Shown: positions 25,093 to 34,921 of the stretch, piece after piece
How the letters are laid out: each line of letters opens with the position of its first letter
Numbering within the stretch: the first letter of the stretch is position 1
Position numbers and translations under genes: made by a program
The notes under the pieces: generated by a model
Database searches by the model: none
What the model was told of the DNA's origin: nothing
Seen by the model: only the letters and a program-made list of their open reading frames with translations
DNA from: Glaciecola sp047250385
Lineage (GTDB): Bacteria > Pseudomonadota > Gammaproteobacteria > Enterobacterales > Alteromonadaceae
Reading direction: 5' to 3'
Assembly (NCBI RefSeq): GCF_047250385.1
Contig: NZ_JBLBVM010000050.1
Coordinates: forward strand, 62,001-126,000
Length of the DNA stretch: 64,000 nt

Positions 25093-25504
25093 TTTAAGCC
25101 TCAGTGATTTTGCCTACCACCTGCCCATCACCACACGATGGATGGACAACGATATGTATGGCCACGTAAACAATGTGAATTATTACTCTTATTTCGACAC
25201 GGTTATTAATCAGTTTTTAATAGAGAAAGCGAACTTTGATCCTGTTACGAGCGAGCAAATTGGCTTTATTGTGAAGTCGAACTGTGAGTACCTTCGCCCG
25301 GTATCTTATCCTGAAAAACTGACTGGCGGTTTCAAGGTCGAGAGAATAGGAAACAGCTCCGTTGACTATATTGTTGGCATTTTTAATAACGAAGAGAGGC
25401 TAAGTGCTATAGGTCAACTAAGGCATGTGTTTGTTGACCGACAATCTCAAAAGCCGATGCCTATTAGAGGTGAACTCCTTGCAGCATTGAAGTCAGCGAT
25501 GTAG
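25073..25504 (+). CDS. Acyl-CoA thioesterase, hotdog fold
   Basis: The 143-residue protein carries TTRWMDNDMYGHVNNVNYY, the conserved catalytic region of 4-hydroxybenzoyl-CoA thioesterase/YbgC-like hotdog proteins. It probably hydrolyses acyl-CoA thioesters. GGAGG lies 5 nt before ATG 25073, inside the end of the dehydrogenase gene, so the two are translationally linked. The open frame upstream to 24977 is the shadow of the dehydrogenase tail. Confidence 0.85.
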   Translation: MQNQMTNLSLSDFAYHLPITTRWMDNDMYGHVNNVNYYSYFDTVINQFLIEKANFDPVTSEQIGFIVKSNCEYLRPVSYPEKLTGGFKVERIGNSSVDYIVGIFNNEERLSAIGQLRHVFVDRQSQKPMPIRGELLAALKSAM

Positions 25505-25613
25505 CAAGCGATCATTTAGCATCTTGGTACGGATTCTTGAATACATCCTCGCTTTAGTCTATTTTAGGTCTGCACAATCAACATGTGCATTTTACTCATT
25601 AAAAGGAATTATA

Positions 25614-27602
25614 ATGCGCTTGTTGTTTTGTTTAAGTTTCGTTCTTTTCTCCAACTCTCTTCAAGCTTTTGAGCAACTTCAAACTGCTGAGCAATCTCAA
25701 ACTGCTGAGCAAAATAACGCTGCTGAGCAACTTCCGGCTAAATACTTCGCCGCGCTGCCAGAGTTCAGCCGTCCAGCACTATCTCCGAAAGGTAATCGCG
25801 TCGCCTTCATCAATAATATTGCCGAGCCTAAACACTTAGCCTTATTAATGACCTACGACCTCGACAATGGTAAGAACTACTTATTACTGAAATCTGATAA
25901 TGAAGACATCAAGCTCAATTGGTTTCGTTGGGCAAATAATGACACTATCATTATCAGTGCGAAATTTGGCTCCAAAGACAGAGGCACTCGCTATTATCAA
26001 ACTCGCTTGCTGTCGATGCGTTTCGACTCAAACGGAGAGAAGCCGCAGCAGTTGATGAAACCAAGACAAGTTGGCTCTAATTTTCGAAGCAAAGACTTTA
26101 CTTCGCAGTTTCAAGACAATGTGATTGATTACTTACCTAATGATCCAGACCACATAATAGCCGCCGCTGATTTTGATATCCAAAGCCTACCGTCGGTATA
26201 TAGAGTAAACGTCAACTCAGGCAGAGCTGTTCGTATCATTAAAGGCAAACGCCAAATTAGAAGCTGGGCAACTGATCGCCAAGGTAGAGTAAGAATTGGC
26301 AAAGCCTACGACTATAAAAATGGCGATACTGTCATATACGAGCGCAAAGACGACGATACTAACTTACGTAAAATATTCGAATATAACGCGATGACTGAAA
26401 ATGGTATTACGATCCTTGGTTTCGACCTTGACCCAAACATCCTTTACTACAGAACCTATGAAGGTGACAAACTAGCCTTATTCAGCCTAGATTTAACGAG
26501 CATGACAAAGACCTTGGTGTTTGCCGATGAAAACTACGATGTTGATGGCAGCCTAGTTTATTCAAGTAAAACAAATGATGTAATTGGCGTGAATCATGCC
26601 CACGCCGACCATGGTGTGCATTATTTTAAGAATGGCCATACGGCTTTTCATAAAGGCTTGGACAAGGTAATGCCTGAGACTAATAATTACATTACCAGCT
26701 TCAGTGAAGATGAAAACCGCTACATTTTATATGCTGAGAACGACAATATTCCCGGTGTTTACATGTTTGGCGACCGAGAACAGAAGTCTCTTTATCCTTT
26801 ATTTGGAACCTATCCCCAACTACCTCCCGAGTCCATTGCAGATAATAAAAAGGTGAGCTACACCACTCGTGATGGGGTAGAAATCGAAGGTTATTTAACG
26901 CTTCCTTTGCAAGGTGAAGCTCCCTATTCGATGGTGATCCATCCGCATGGCGGGCCAGGTGCACGCGACTATAGTGGTTTTGATTATTGGACCGCATTTA
27001 TGGCGCATCGGGGTTATGCTGTATTCAGACCAAACTTCCGTGGCTCTTCTGGCTATGGTAAAGAGTTTTCAGAAGCGCAAATGAAACGCTGGGGGCTTGA
27101 AATGCAAGACGACATCAGTGATGCCGCAACATGGTTAATAAAAGAAGGGATCGCGAATAAAGATAAGATGTGCATTGTGGGTGCCAGTTACGGCGGTTAT
27201 GCAGCCACTATGGCAACGGTAAAAACGCCAGATTTGTTCAGCTGTGCGGTGAGTTTTGCTGGCGTGACGCATTTGCCCAAATTGGCATATAGACAAAGCA
27301 AGTTCTTGGGCGGCTCTTTGGTTGCCGAAAACCAAATTGGCGATGACAGTTCAGACATGAAAGCCCGTTCACCTTATTACAATGCCGAAAAAGTGAAAAC
27401 GCCAACCTTATTAGTGCATGGGTATGAAGATAGAGTTGTGCATGTTGAGCAATCCAGAGTTTACGCCGAAGAATTGGAAGACTTAGGAAAGCCAGTGAAA
27501 TATGTGGAATTAGAAACTGGCGATCACTACCTAACGACTGGTCCCGATAGGCAGCGATTTTTTGATGAGTTGGATACGTTTTTGGCAGCTTATTTGAAGT
27601 AG
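25614..27602 (+). CDS. S9 family (prolyl oligopeptidase-like) peptidase, exported
   Basis: The 662-residue protein has a signal peptide (MRLLFCLSFVLFSNSLQA), a short repeat (units of TAEQSQ type), a beta-propeller-like middle and a C-terminal S9 hydrolase domain. The nucleophile is in GASYGGYAA, the acid in HGYEDRVV and the His in TGDHYL; HPHGGPGARD forms the oxyanion region. It is probably periplasmic and cleaves peptides. AAAGGA precedes ATG 25614 by 6 nt. Its end overlaps that of the GH16 gene by 13 bp, tail to tail. Confidence 0.9.
   Translation: MRLLFCLSFVLFSNSLQAFEQLQTAEQSQTAEQNNAAEQLPAKYFAALPEFSRPALSPKGNRVAFINNIAEPKHLALLMTYDLDNGKNYLLLKSDNEDIKLNWFRWANNDTIIISAKFGSKDRGTRYYQTRLLSMRFDSNGEKPQQLMKPRQVGSNFRSKDFTSQFQDNVIDYLPNDPDHIIAAADFDIQSLPSVYRVNVNSGRAVRIIKGKRQIRSWATDRQGRVRIGKAYDYKNGDTVIYERKDDDTNLRKIFEYNAMTENGITILGFDLDPNILYYRTYEGDKLALFSLDLTSMTKTLVFADENYDVDGSLVYSSKTNDVIGVNHAHADHGVHYFKNGHTAFHKGLDKVMPETNNYITSFSEDENRYILYAENDNIPGVYMFGDREQKSLYPLFGTYPQLPPESIADNKKVSYTTRDGVEIEGYLTLPLQGEAPYSMVIHPHGGPGARDYSGFDYWTAFMAHRGYAVFRPNFRGSSGYGKEFSEAQMKRWGLEMQDDISDAATWLIKEGIANKDKMCIVGASYGGYAATMATVKTPDLFSCAVSFAGVTHLPKLAYRQSKFLGGSLVAENQIGDDSSDMKARSPYYNAEKVKTPTLLVHGYEDRVVHVEQSRVYAEELEDLGKPVKYVELETGDHYLTTGPDRQRFFDELDTFLAAYLK
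25671..25739 (+). repeat. 18-bp tandem repeats inside the S9 peptidase gene
   Basis: About four 18-bp units, each beginning GAGCAA and mostly ending ACTGCT or GCTGCT, follow directly after the signal peptide codons. They encode repeats of the form EQxQTA. Being a multiple of three, copy-number change keeps the frame. Confidence 0.7.
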
Positions 27603-29335
27603 CTTGGCGCTTTCACACGCCTATTGAAACCAAAACACGCTAAAGCAATCAACACTAAGAAGTTCATTGAACCACCACTTGATTCAGCTTCCGGTGTCGC
27701 AGGCGGTGTTTCAGGTGCTGGCGGCGCAGGTGTTGGTGCAACGACCGCACAACCTTTGCTATCCACTTCGACACCGCTGGCAGTACCAGGACATTCATCA
27801 TCGGCATCTATCACGCCGTCACCATCAGTATCCGTTGCGGCTTCCGTGTCATTTCCGAAGTAAATGTTATCCAAAAATATTGTGCCGTTACCTTCAATTT
27901 TTAGCTGAAATACATCGCTTAAATCCACCACGCTTGCGTAGGTACTTAAAGGAATAACAAGCGTTTGCCAAGCTTGCTGAACCACATCCACTTCAAAGAA
28001 TGTTTCACGTGGGCCAGGGCTAATCACGTAAATCTTTAATGCACTTGAATCTTGTGTCCAGTAATTCAGATAGATGTTATCGAACGACGAAACATCTTGT
28101 TTATTATCTTCAAAGTCTGTGCCCTGATAATTCAGGGCTGTGTACTTTAGTACATTGTTACCTTGTATTTGTTCTTCGCTAACGGTAGTTGATTGTCCCC
28201 AATTTGGATTGAAATCAACGCTTTCAATACTTTGATAACTATCGCTGTAAAGTGAAACCACCTCACTTTCGACATTATTCGGCGTCGGTGCTTCTTCCTG
28301 AGGTTCTGTGAAGAATTGGCAACCGGTAGAATCAACTTCGACATTTGGCGGCGTATTTGGGCATTGATCTTGGCTGTTACTTACACCATCGTTGTCGTCA
28401 TCAAGCGCCATTGGTGTGCTTTCGTTACATTGCTGCCATTCACTCGCATCACTTGCTGAGCAGTGCGCTACATAATCGACTTCCATCGTTGCCGAATTCA
28501 GGCTTGCGTCAACTGCGCCACCTAAATTGCCGCCGATAGCGACGTTTAACAGCACAAACATTGGCTCTTCGTATTGTGAGCAATTCGATAAGTCATGCTC
28601 GGCAACAAGGTTATTATCCATGAAGAATTTGATTTCATCCGCCGTCCACTCAATGGCGTATGTATGGAAAGTGGTCACATCGTTCGCGCCGCCACTATAA
28701 GTGGGTCTTACTTCACCGCCACAATTGCCGACGTTAAAAAAGTTAGTGATATAACGGTCACCAGAATTGGCATACCATTCCCAAACGTCAATTTCGCCTG
28801 CGCCAGGGTTTGGCCAGTTCACGTTGTCGTTGTCACCTTTTATTGGGTGTTCAGCAATGCGATTTTCAAGCATCCAGAATGCAGGCCACGTACCGCCACG
28901 TAAATCGGAGAAGCGAAGACGAGCTTCAAGGCGACCATAAAGAAATTCGGCTTTATCTTTGCTATTGATGCGACCTGATGTCCACGGTAGGTTTCGTCCG
29001 TTTTGGCCGGGGCAATCGATATTTTGTCTGCGAGCTGTGATTTTCAATGTGCCGTCAGACACTTCAAAATTTCGATTAGTGGAGCTCTCATCATCGGTAT
29101 AACACTGAATTTCGTTGTTATAGTTGGCTTGAATTTGCGCAGTCCAATTATCCCAATTAACGCCTTCACCGTCGAAGCGCTCTATCCATGTAGTTTCCCA
29201 ACCACCGAAGCTTTGACTCAGCGGTAACAAGCATAAACTCAGCAATACAGCAGGTTTCTTCAAATGCTTTTTTGCTAATTGCTTGAATGTGGTCTTAGTA
29301 CCCATGTTCGTTTTATCCATGTTCGCTATATTCAT
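27590..29335 (-). CDS. GH16 glucanase with TSP3 repeats and GlyGly-CTERM-like tail
   Basis: The 581-residue secreted enzyme has a signal sequence, a glycoside hydrolase 16 domain with catalytic motif EIDVWE (about residues 181-186), a thrombospondin type-3-like calcium repeat (DDDNDGVSNSQDQCPN), a beta-sandwich carbohydrate-binding-like domain (about 340-480), a second such repeat (DTDGDGVIDADDECPG), a Pro/Thr/Ala linker and a C-terminal GGSMNFLVLIALACFGFNRR. The tail fits GlyGly-CTERM sorting by a rhombosortase. Laminarin or another beta-glucan is the likely substrate. The start is uncertain: ATG 29335 is taken; TTG 29341 and later ATGs are possible. Confidence 0.85.
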   Translation of the reverse strand: MNIANMDKTNMGTKTTFKQLAKKHLKKPAVLLSLCLLPLSQSFGGWETTWIERFDGEGVNWDNWTAQIQANYNNEIQCYTDDESSTNRNFEVSDGTLKITARRQNIDCPGQNGRNLPWTSGRINSKDKAEFLYGRLEARLRFSDLRGGTWPAFWMLENRIAEHPIKGDNDNVNWPNPGAGEIDVWEWYANSGDRYITNFFNVGNCGGEVRPTYSGGANDVTTFHTYAIEWTADEIKFFMDNNLVAEHDLSNCSQYEEPMFVLLNVAIGGNLGGAVDASLNSATMEVDYVAHCSASDASEWQQCNESTPMALDDDNDGVSNSQDQCPNTPPNVEVDSTGCQFFTEPQEEAPTPNNVESEVVSLYSDSYQSIESVDFNPNWGQSTTVSEEQIQGNNVLKYTALNYQGTDFEDNKQDVSSFDNIYLNYWTQDSSALKIYVISPGPRETFFEVDVVQQAWQTLVIPLSTYASVVDLSDVFQLKIEGNGTIFLDNIYFGNDTEAATDTDGDGVIDADDECPGTASGVEVDSKGCAVVAPTPAPPAPETPPATPEAESSGGSMNFLVLIALACFGFNRRVKAPSYFK

Positions 29336-29446
29336 GTTCAAAGTTCTCAGCCTGATATATCAAACATATTAGTCAATTTAACAAAATGCTTACAAAAAAT
29401 GGGATGAACGGGGTGTTTAACAAGATGAGTGAAGCAAAACGAACAA

Positions 29447-29950
29447 TTACTTTGATTTTACTCGCGGTAATCTGAGCAAACCGACGCTAAAGCCACGGTC
29501 TTCAAATAGGATGAATTTGCCCTCATCGAGCGTAGTTTGCTTATTAATATCTATAGCTTCGCCTGTGGCTAAACGAGTGCGCGTTTTAATTGTGAATTGA
29601 TCCTCTTCTGTTCTATCCGCAACCAAAATTCCCGTGGTTTTACTTTCGCCATTCGGATTAATAACTTGCTTCACTTTCGAGAAGCTCACAACAGGGCTTA
29701 CCGTTGCCAGCACTTCAGGTGAGTACATGTTGGCGTACAAAACTTCATATATGGGAAGAGGTGCTTCTTTGCATACGACCGCAACGAAAACCGATTGGGA
29801 ATTTTGGAATAATTTGGCCGCGCTAATTTGGCTAGCAAAGGACTTTTGAATTAATTGCTCACAGTCATTTGACGCTTCTTTTGCTTGGAGCACTGCAAAT
29901 GGTTGAACGAGCATAGCGGCGATGATGATACGCAATAAAGTAAACTTCAT
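29447..29950 (-). CDS. Exported hypothetical protein
   Basis: The 167-residue product starts at ATG 29950 with a clear signal peptide (MKFTLLRIIIAAMLVQPFA...LQA) and an AGGCAG site 3-4 nt upstream. The mature part is mixed alpha/beta with two cysteines and no motif I recognise. It is probably periplasmic. The neighbours are the GH16 gene (same strand, upstream end facing it) and the divergent sugar porter gene. Confidence 0.6.
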   Translation of the reverse strand: MKFTLLRIIIAAMLVQPFAVLQAKEASNDCEQLIQKSFASQISAAKLFQNSQSVFVAVVCKEAPLPIYEVLYANMYSPEVLATVSPVVSFSKVKQVINPNGESKTTGILVADRTEEDQFTIKTRTRLATGEAIDINKQTTLDEGKFILFEDRGFSVGLLRLPRVKSK

Positions 29951-30144
29951 GGTCTGCCTATAAGCAACTATCGCGAGCATGCGATAAGATCTTTGGTTGG
30001 AACCAGTATAGGGTATGCACAATTTTCATTCCACACATAGGCTGTTGTATCGTAAAGACATGTCGTCTATTCTGAATATAGATAAAAATAAAAGTCGACC
30101 AACAATTGGAATCGATTTGCTCACAAAATCAAAGGCAATAAAAA

Positions 30145-31701
30145 ATGGGATTTTTCAACGCAGCACTTCGTTATACCTTGATTGTTTCGATGGGAGGATT
30201 CATTTTTGGCTTCGACGCCTCGGTTATTTCTGGTGTCGTCGGCTTTGTGACCAGTGAGTTTAATTTAAGCACTTGGCAACAAGGTTTCGTGGTTAGCTCG
30301 CCAACCTTAGGCGCCATACTTTCATTTCTATTCGTAGGCCCGCTCTGTGATGCTATTGGTCGACGAAAAGTCCTCATTGGCATTGCCGCTTTGTACTGCG
30401 TTTCAGCGATTACCTCAGCCTTAGCTAACAGTTTTGAATTGCTCGTAGTCGCCCGCGTTATTGGCGGTTTCGCATTCTGTTCATTACTCGTTGCTCCCAT
30501 GTACATTGCCGAAATTAGTCGCCCTGAATCTCGAGGGAAAATGGTTTCCATTAACCAGTTAAATATTGTCTTGGGTTTGTCCGTTGCCTACTTTGCCAAT
30601 TACTTCTTTCTTCAAATAAGTGAAAGCGGTGGTGCTTGGGTGGAATACCTCATGATAGACCAACACACATGGCGCTGGATGCTGGGCATTGAAGCGTTGC
30701 CGGCAGTTGTATTTATAATTTTGCTGTTCAGTATTCCAGAAAGCCCGCGTTGGTTGCTATTAAAAGGCCGTGATGAGGAAGCGAATGAAGTGCTTCAAAA
30801 GCTAATGCCAAGTGAAGAAATTGTAGAACAAGTTGTGCAAATTAAACAGTCGGTTGGCGAAAAGAAAATGTCTCTTTTAGTGAGCTTGCGCATGCTGTTT
30901 AGCCCTGTCCTGAAACTATCGTTGCTGATTGGTTTAGTTGTGGGTATCGCGCAACAAGTCACCGGCGTGAATGCTATCTACTTTTATGCAGCGACTATAT
31001 TTGAACAAAGTGGCGTAGGGACGAACGCGGCCTTTATGCAAGCGATATGGATTGGTTTAATCAATATCATCTTCACACTAATCGCAATGGCATTTATCGA
31101 CAAACTGGGTCGCAAGCCTTTACTTGTGATGGGCTTAGCTGGCGTGATTATAAGCATGAGCATTTGCGCTTACGGCTTTAAACAGGCGACCTACGAGTTG
31201 ACGCCTGCCACTGTTGCGAAGCTAAGCGTGAATGTTGAACAACAAGATTTACAAGCCATAATCGGCGTGACTTACGACAACGATTTGGATTATAAAGAAG
31301 CCTTGATTGAGAACCTGGGCCAAGAAAGCTATAACGCCAATCAAGCGCAATTAATTCAGGCCGCAGCGAAAATGAATGCGGTGCTTATCATGGTGGGCAT
31401 ACTTGGGTTTGTAGCTTCATTTGCCGTGTCCTTAGGGCCAGTGATGTGGGTCTTATTCTCAGAGATATTTCCTAACCAAATACGCGGCGTCGCCATCTCC
31501 TTCGTGGGCGCCATCAATAGTTTGGCGAGTTTTGGTGTGCAACTGGTATTCCCATGGGAACTAGCAAATCTAGGGGCGGCAATGACCTTTTTAGTCTATG
31601 GCGGCTTCGCTGTGATTGGCTTAGTGTTCGTCGTTTTCGTGATGCCAGAAACGAAAGGCAAATCTTTGGAAGAATTAGAGAAGCAGTTGGGCACTAACTA
31701 A
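30145..31701 (+). CDS. MFS sugar porter
   Basis: The 518-residue inner-membrane protein has 12 predicted helices and the sugar porter signatures: GFDASVISG in helix 1, DAIGRRKVL (loop 2-3), PESPRWLLLKGR after helix 6, QQVTGVNAIYFYA in helix 7, DKLGRKPLL and PETKGKSLEELE at the C-terminus. It should be a proton-linked or facilitated monosaccharide transporter. An oxidoreductase gene of the Gfo/Idh/MocA type follows after 26 nt, and a GH16 glucanase lies nearby, consistent with use of glucose-containing saccharides. Confidence 0.9.
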   Translation: MGFFNAALRYTLIVSMGGFIFGFDASVISGVVGFVTSEFNLSTWQQGFVVSSPTLGAILSFLFVGPLCDAIGRRKVLIGIAALYCVSAITSALANSFELLVVARVIGGFAFCSLLVAPMYIAEISRPESRGKMVSINQLNIVLGLSVAYFANYFFLQISESGGAWVEYLMIDQHTWRWMLGIEALPAVVFIILLFSIPESPRWLLLKGRDEEANEVLQKLMPSEEIVEQVVQIKQSVGEKKMSLLVSLRMLFSPVLKLSLLIGLVVGIAQQVTGVNAIYFYAATIFEQSGVGTNAAFMQAIWIGLINIIFTLIAMAFIDKLGRKPLLVMGLAGVIISMSICAYGFKQATYELTPATVAKLSVNVEQQDLQAIIGVTYDNDLDYKEALIENLGQESYNANQAQLIQAAAKMNAVLIMVGILGFVASFAVSLGPVMWVLFSEIFPNQIRGVAISFVGAINSLASFGVQLVFPWELANLGAAMTFLVYGGFAVIGLVFVVFVMPETKGKSLEELEKQLGTN

Positions 31702-31727
31702 GCGAAACAACTAGAACGGAGAGCACC

Positions 31728-32810
31728 GTGGCCGAGCAGAAGAGGATACGTTGGGGAATATTAGGCCCAGGCAGAATTGCACATACCTTTTGCAAAGACA
31801 GCAAATTCAGCCAATCTGCAGAATTAGCTGCCGTAGCGTCGCGCAATCACGACAGCGCTCAAAGCTTCGCGAACTTGTATCACATTCCCCAAGCCTACGG
31901 GAGTTATGAACAGCTATATCGCGACCCAACAATTGATGCGATCTACATCGCCACACCTCATAACTTCCACTTTGAACAAGCCAAAGCCGCACTACTTGCA
32001 GGCAAGCATGTTCTAGTGGAAAAACCCATCACCGTAAACGCTGAACAGTGTGCAGAACTTATCGCATTAGCACAAAAGCAAAACCGCTTTTTGATGGAAG
32101 CCATGTGGACCTACTTTCTACCTGCCATAGTACAAGCGAAGCGCTGGGTGACCGAAGGTCGAATAGGTAAGATTGTGCATGTTAAAGCCGATTTTGGTTA
32201 TCCGACGCCTTATATTCCCGGCGACAGGATGTATGAGCCAGAACTTGCTGGCGGGTGCTTGCACGACTTGGGGATCTACACGCTTGCCTTAGGTCAGTAC
32301 TTTATAGAACAGCAGCCGCTTTCTGCTGAATATCACCAACAGAGACATGATCTAGGAGTGGAGGATGATTTGGTGATTGAAGCTAAGTATGCCGATGCCA
32401 GTGCGACGCTTGCTTGCAGTTTTCGTGAGAAGTTGCCAAATGCTGCTTTTATTATGGGTGAGCGAGGGTGTGTTGTTATTCCCGAATTTTGGCGAGCGGA
32501 AGAGTGTTTTTTGTTGGGTTTTGGTGAGGAGCATGGTAGGTTCAGTGGTGATGTTGGGGAGTTAAGCGGTGATGTTGGGGAGGTCCTTGCCTGCGCAAGG
32601 ATGACGGGTGATGATGCTGAGTTAAGTGGTGTTGGGGAGGTGCTTGATGAGTTTATTGATAAGCGAGAGGGTTCGGGCTTTGAGTTTCAGATTGAGGCGG
32701 CGAGCCGGTCTATCTTAAACGGTGAAATTGAGAATGCTGTGATGCCGCATGCCACTTGCTTGATTCTGCAGAAGCAGATGGATGGTATTTTCGCAAAAAT
32801 AAACGATTGA
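31728..32810 (+). CDS. Gfo/Idh/MocA family oxidoreductase
   Basis: The 360-residue protein starts with GTG (ACGGAGAG upstream) and has the Rossmann start RWGILGPGRIAHTF, IATPHNFHF, VEKPITVN and FLMEAMWTYFLP, all typical of the family, and works on sugars or inositols with NAD(P). It follows the sugar porter by 26 nt. An unusual insertion, about residues 270-315, rich in Gly/Asp/Glu/Val (GELSGDVGEVL...), is encoded by near-repeats of GGTGATGTTGGGGAG and contains a palindromic repeat (32582-32607). The insertion may disturb or merely extend a surface loop. Confidence 0.85.
   Translation: MAEQKRIRWGILGPGRIAHTFCKDSKFSQSAELAAVASRNHDSAQSFANLYHIPQAYGSYEQLYRDPTIDAIYIATPHNFHFEQAKAALLAGKHVLVEKPITVNAEQCAELIALAQKQNRFLMEAMWTYFLPAIVQAKRWVTEGRIGKIVHVKADFGYPTPYIPGDRMYEPELAGGCLHDLGIYTLALGQYFIEQQPLSAEYHQQRHDLGVEDDLVIEAKYADASATLACSFREKLPNAAFIMGERGCVVIPEFWRAEECFLLGFGEEHGRFSGDVGELSGDVGEVLACARMTGDDAELSGVGEVLDEFIDKREGSGFEFQIEAASRSILNGEIENAVMPHATCLILQKQMDGIFAKIND
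32582..32607. repeat. REP-like palindrome within the oxidoreductase gene
   Basis: GTCCTTGCCTGCGCAAGGATGACGG has a stem CCTTG.../CAAGG around CCTGCG followed by ATGACG. The same layout, with a different stem, occurs at 55123-55149 and 55306-55332 (stem TTCCAT/ATGGAA, centre CCTGCG, tail ATGACG). It appears to be a member of one palindromic repeat family, here in frame inside a gene. Confidence 0.6.
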
Positions 32811-32848
32811 ACTAGAATAAGTAAATAACGACAAGGAAACTAAGGAAC

Positions 32849-34921
32849 ATGGCGATGGGACAGACCAGTGAAAGGGATGATTACGATATTTTTATTAGCC
32901 ATGCCGGGCCTGACAAAGAACAAGCCATAGCGATTTGTGAATCATTGGAGTCGCATGGATTAAGGTGCTGGATAGCCCCAAGAGATGTTTATTCCGGCAA
33001 CAGTTACTTAGAAGAAATATTGGATGGAGTCAGCAAATCAAAAAGCCTGCTGTTATTGTTATCAAGTAATACCGAAAATGCCGAATATGTTATCAATGAA
33101 GTAGAACGGGCCAAATCGTATCGGCGTAAAATTTTTACTATTCGTCTCGAAGATGTCGAAATCCCTCGAAGCCTCGAGTTAATATTAAGTGCACAACAAT
33201 GGATTGATTATTGGTCCTTAGATTATAAAGAACGGCTGCAGCAGATTATTCACTATTCAAAACATACGGGCCAGCCACCAAAGGGTATAACGAAAACAAG
33301 CTTATTCACAAAATTATCCCGCTGGATAACTAAGAATCTGTTGGTGCTTTCGATTTTAGCAATATTGATTTTTTTCTTGGCTTTATTTTTCTCAAACCGC
33401 TCTACCCACCCTGAAATGCCAAAAGCCTATGAAAGTATTCAAGAAATAAATCAGGAGGATTTTCGAATAACAACCAAGTATGGGAAGCACTCACTTCCGA
33501 GCTCATTTAAATTAACCCCTGTCGGCAGCGGCATTTTGAGCAATAGAGAAATGCCATACGAGCAGTTTTACTTTAATTTGGAATTTGATAATGAAACAAA
33601 ATTGCGAAAACTAGCCACTTTGATGGATGCGAGTTTCAACATTCCCGATAACTCAGTATTACCCAAATCGGTGTTAGTTGTTCTTGAAGACCTAGAGGGC
33701 AATAAGAGCGAAGCGATGCAGTTTTCTTTATTGGGTTTAGCTGAAGAAGCGATTACAGACAACAATAACAAAACGCAGGCAATTATTAGCGATTTAAAAA
33801 AAATTAATAACCTTCAGTGCTACCCATTCAAATCAATGGATAAAGGCTTTAGTGTTTGTTCGCCAAAAGGGAATATTGGCACGCTCAAATGGCCAGCGGT
33901 TAAACAAGCAGTAAAACGTATTTCTTATGGTGAACATCAAGATAAACTAATTAATTACATTGATATTCCAAGTATGAAAACGAGTGGTGATATAGTTTTT
34001 AATATCGATAATTACGAACAATTTCGTTTTCTAGCGCCAATGACACGAGAAACGCTTTACTATCAATACGAATTTGTTGATGGAACAAAAAGTAATATAG
34101 GCAATATACATTTAAGCTCCTCTCACCTTGATTTAGCTTTCTCTGCAAATGCAAATAATAGCTCTGCTACATCTGTTTTCTTCAAACCAGATCTCAATCA
34201 TTTCGGTGTGAGTTTAGTTGTGTTTTCTGATCCATCCATAAAGCAAGTCTTGATGCAAATAGATCGAGGAGTATTAACTGAGTTAGAATCAGAGCATGGT
34301 TGGTTTTATGCTTCGAACATTTCAAACGAACAGCTATCCGATAACAACTACAATATTGAACTGCGTTTTGTTGATGAGCACAATCGCCAGAAAAGCTTTA
34401 CTTACCGCCTTCCTCTCCTTGATCTGAAGTCTCAACAAACCTTATTAGGCTTAAAACAAGATCCTAAACGTGTTATTGGCTGCACCAGTCGATCATGTAA
34501 TTTCTTGTGGTTAAATTCTAAGCAAGAAGTAATTGATCAAATAGATGATATTTTCATTGGTCTTGCAGCGGATGATATGCAATCTATTAGTACAGGTAAC
34601 CTCGCAAAGCTATCTTCACAAGCAGAGGCAAAACGAGAAGATCTGAAAAGCGCAGAAGAAAAACGGATTGCTAGTTCGACTGAATCGAATTCGTCAATGA
34701 GTTGGGGCACGCCAGTGAATTCCTCATCTGCGCCAAGCTTAATAGAACGTTTGAGCGAGCCGCTTGTGATGGAAGTAAAAGAAACTTGGAAGCAACGAGA
34801 GAATGTTCGAAACCCTGTAATACTCAGTTACAGCTTTGCAATTAGCCCAATATTTCTAAAACTAAAATATTCAGATGGAACATTCTCTGAGGTTATCGTT
34901 TACCGGCCTGAGTTGGAATGA
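32849..34921 (+). CDS. TIR-domain membrane protein
   Basis: The 690-residue protein has a TIR domain (12-135; YDIFISHAGPDKEQA, WIAPRDVYSGNSYLEEI, and NEVERA with candidate catalytic E84), one membrane helix (164-181) and a large C-terminal part of about 500 residues, presumably outside the cytoplasm, with beta-rich sequence and cysteine pairs of no family I recognise. It follows the oxidoreductase gene by 38 nt. ATG 32849 has an AAGGAA only 2 nt upstream; ATG 32855 is placed better. It may sense something in the periplasm and act through the TIR domain on NAD+; this is inference. Confidence 0.75.
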   Translation: MAMGQTSERDDYDIFISHAGPDKEQAIAICESLESHGLRCWIAPRDVYSGNSYLEEILDGVSKSKSLLLLLSSNTENAEYVINEVERAKSYRRKIFTIRLEDVEIPRSLELILSAQQWIDYWSLDYKERLQQIIHYSKHTGQPPKGITKTSLFTKLSRWITKNLLVLSILAILIFFLALFFSNRSTHPEMPKAYESIQEINQEDFRITTKYGKHSLPSSFKLTPVGSGILSNREMPYEQFYFNLEFDNETKLRKLATLMDASFNIPDNSVLPKSVLVVLEDLEGNKSEAMQFSLLGLAEEAITDNNNKTQAIISDLKKINNLQCYPFKSMDKGFSVCSPKGNIGTLKWPAVKQAVKRISYGEHQDKLINYIDIPSMKTSGDIVFNIDNYEQFRFLAPMTRETLYYQYEFVDGTKSNIGNIHLSSSHLDLAFSANANNSSATSVFFKPDLNHFGVSLVVFSDPSIKQVLMQIDRGVLTELESEHGWFYASNISNEQLSDNNYNIELRFVDEHNRQKSFTYRLPLLDLKSQQTLLGLKQDPKRVIGCTSRSCNFLWLNSKQEVIDQIDDIFIGLAADDMQSISTGNLAKLSSQAEAKREDLKSAEEKRIASSTESNSSMSWGTPVNSSSAPSLIERLSEPLVMEVKETWKQRENVRNPVILSYSFAISPIFLKLKYSDGTFSEVIVYRPELE

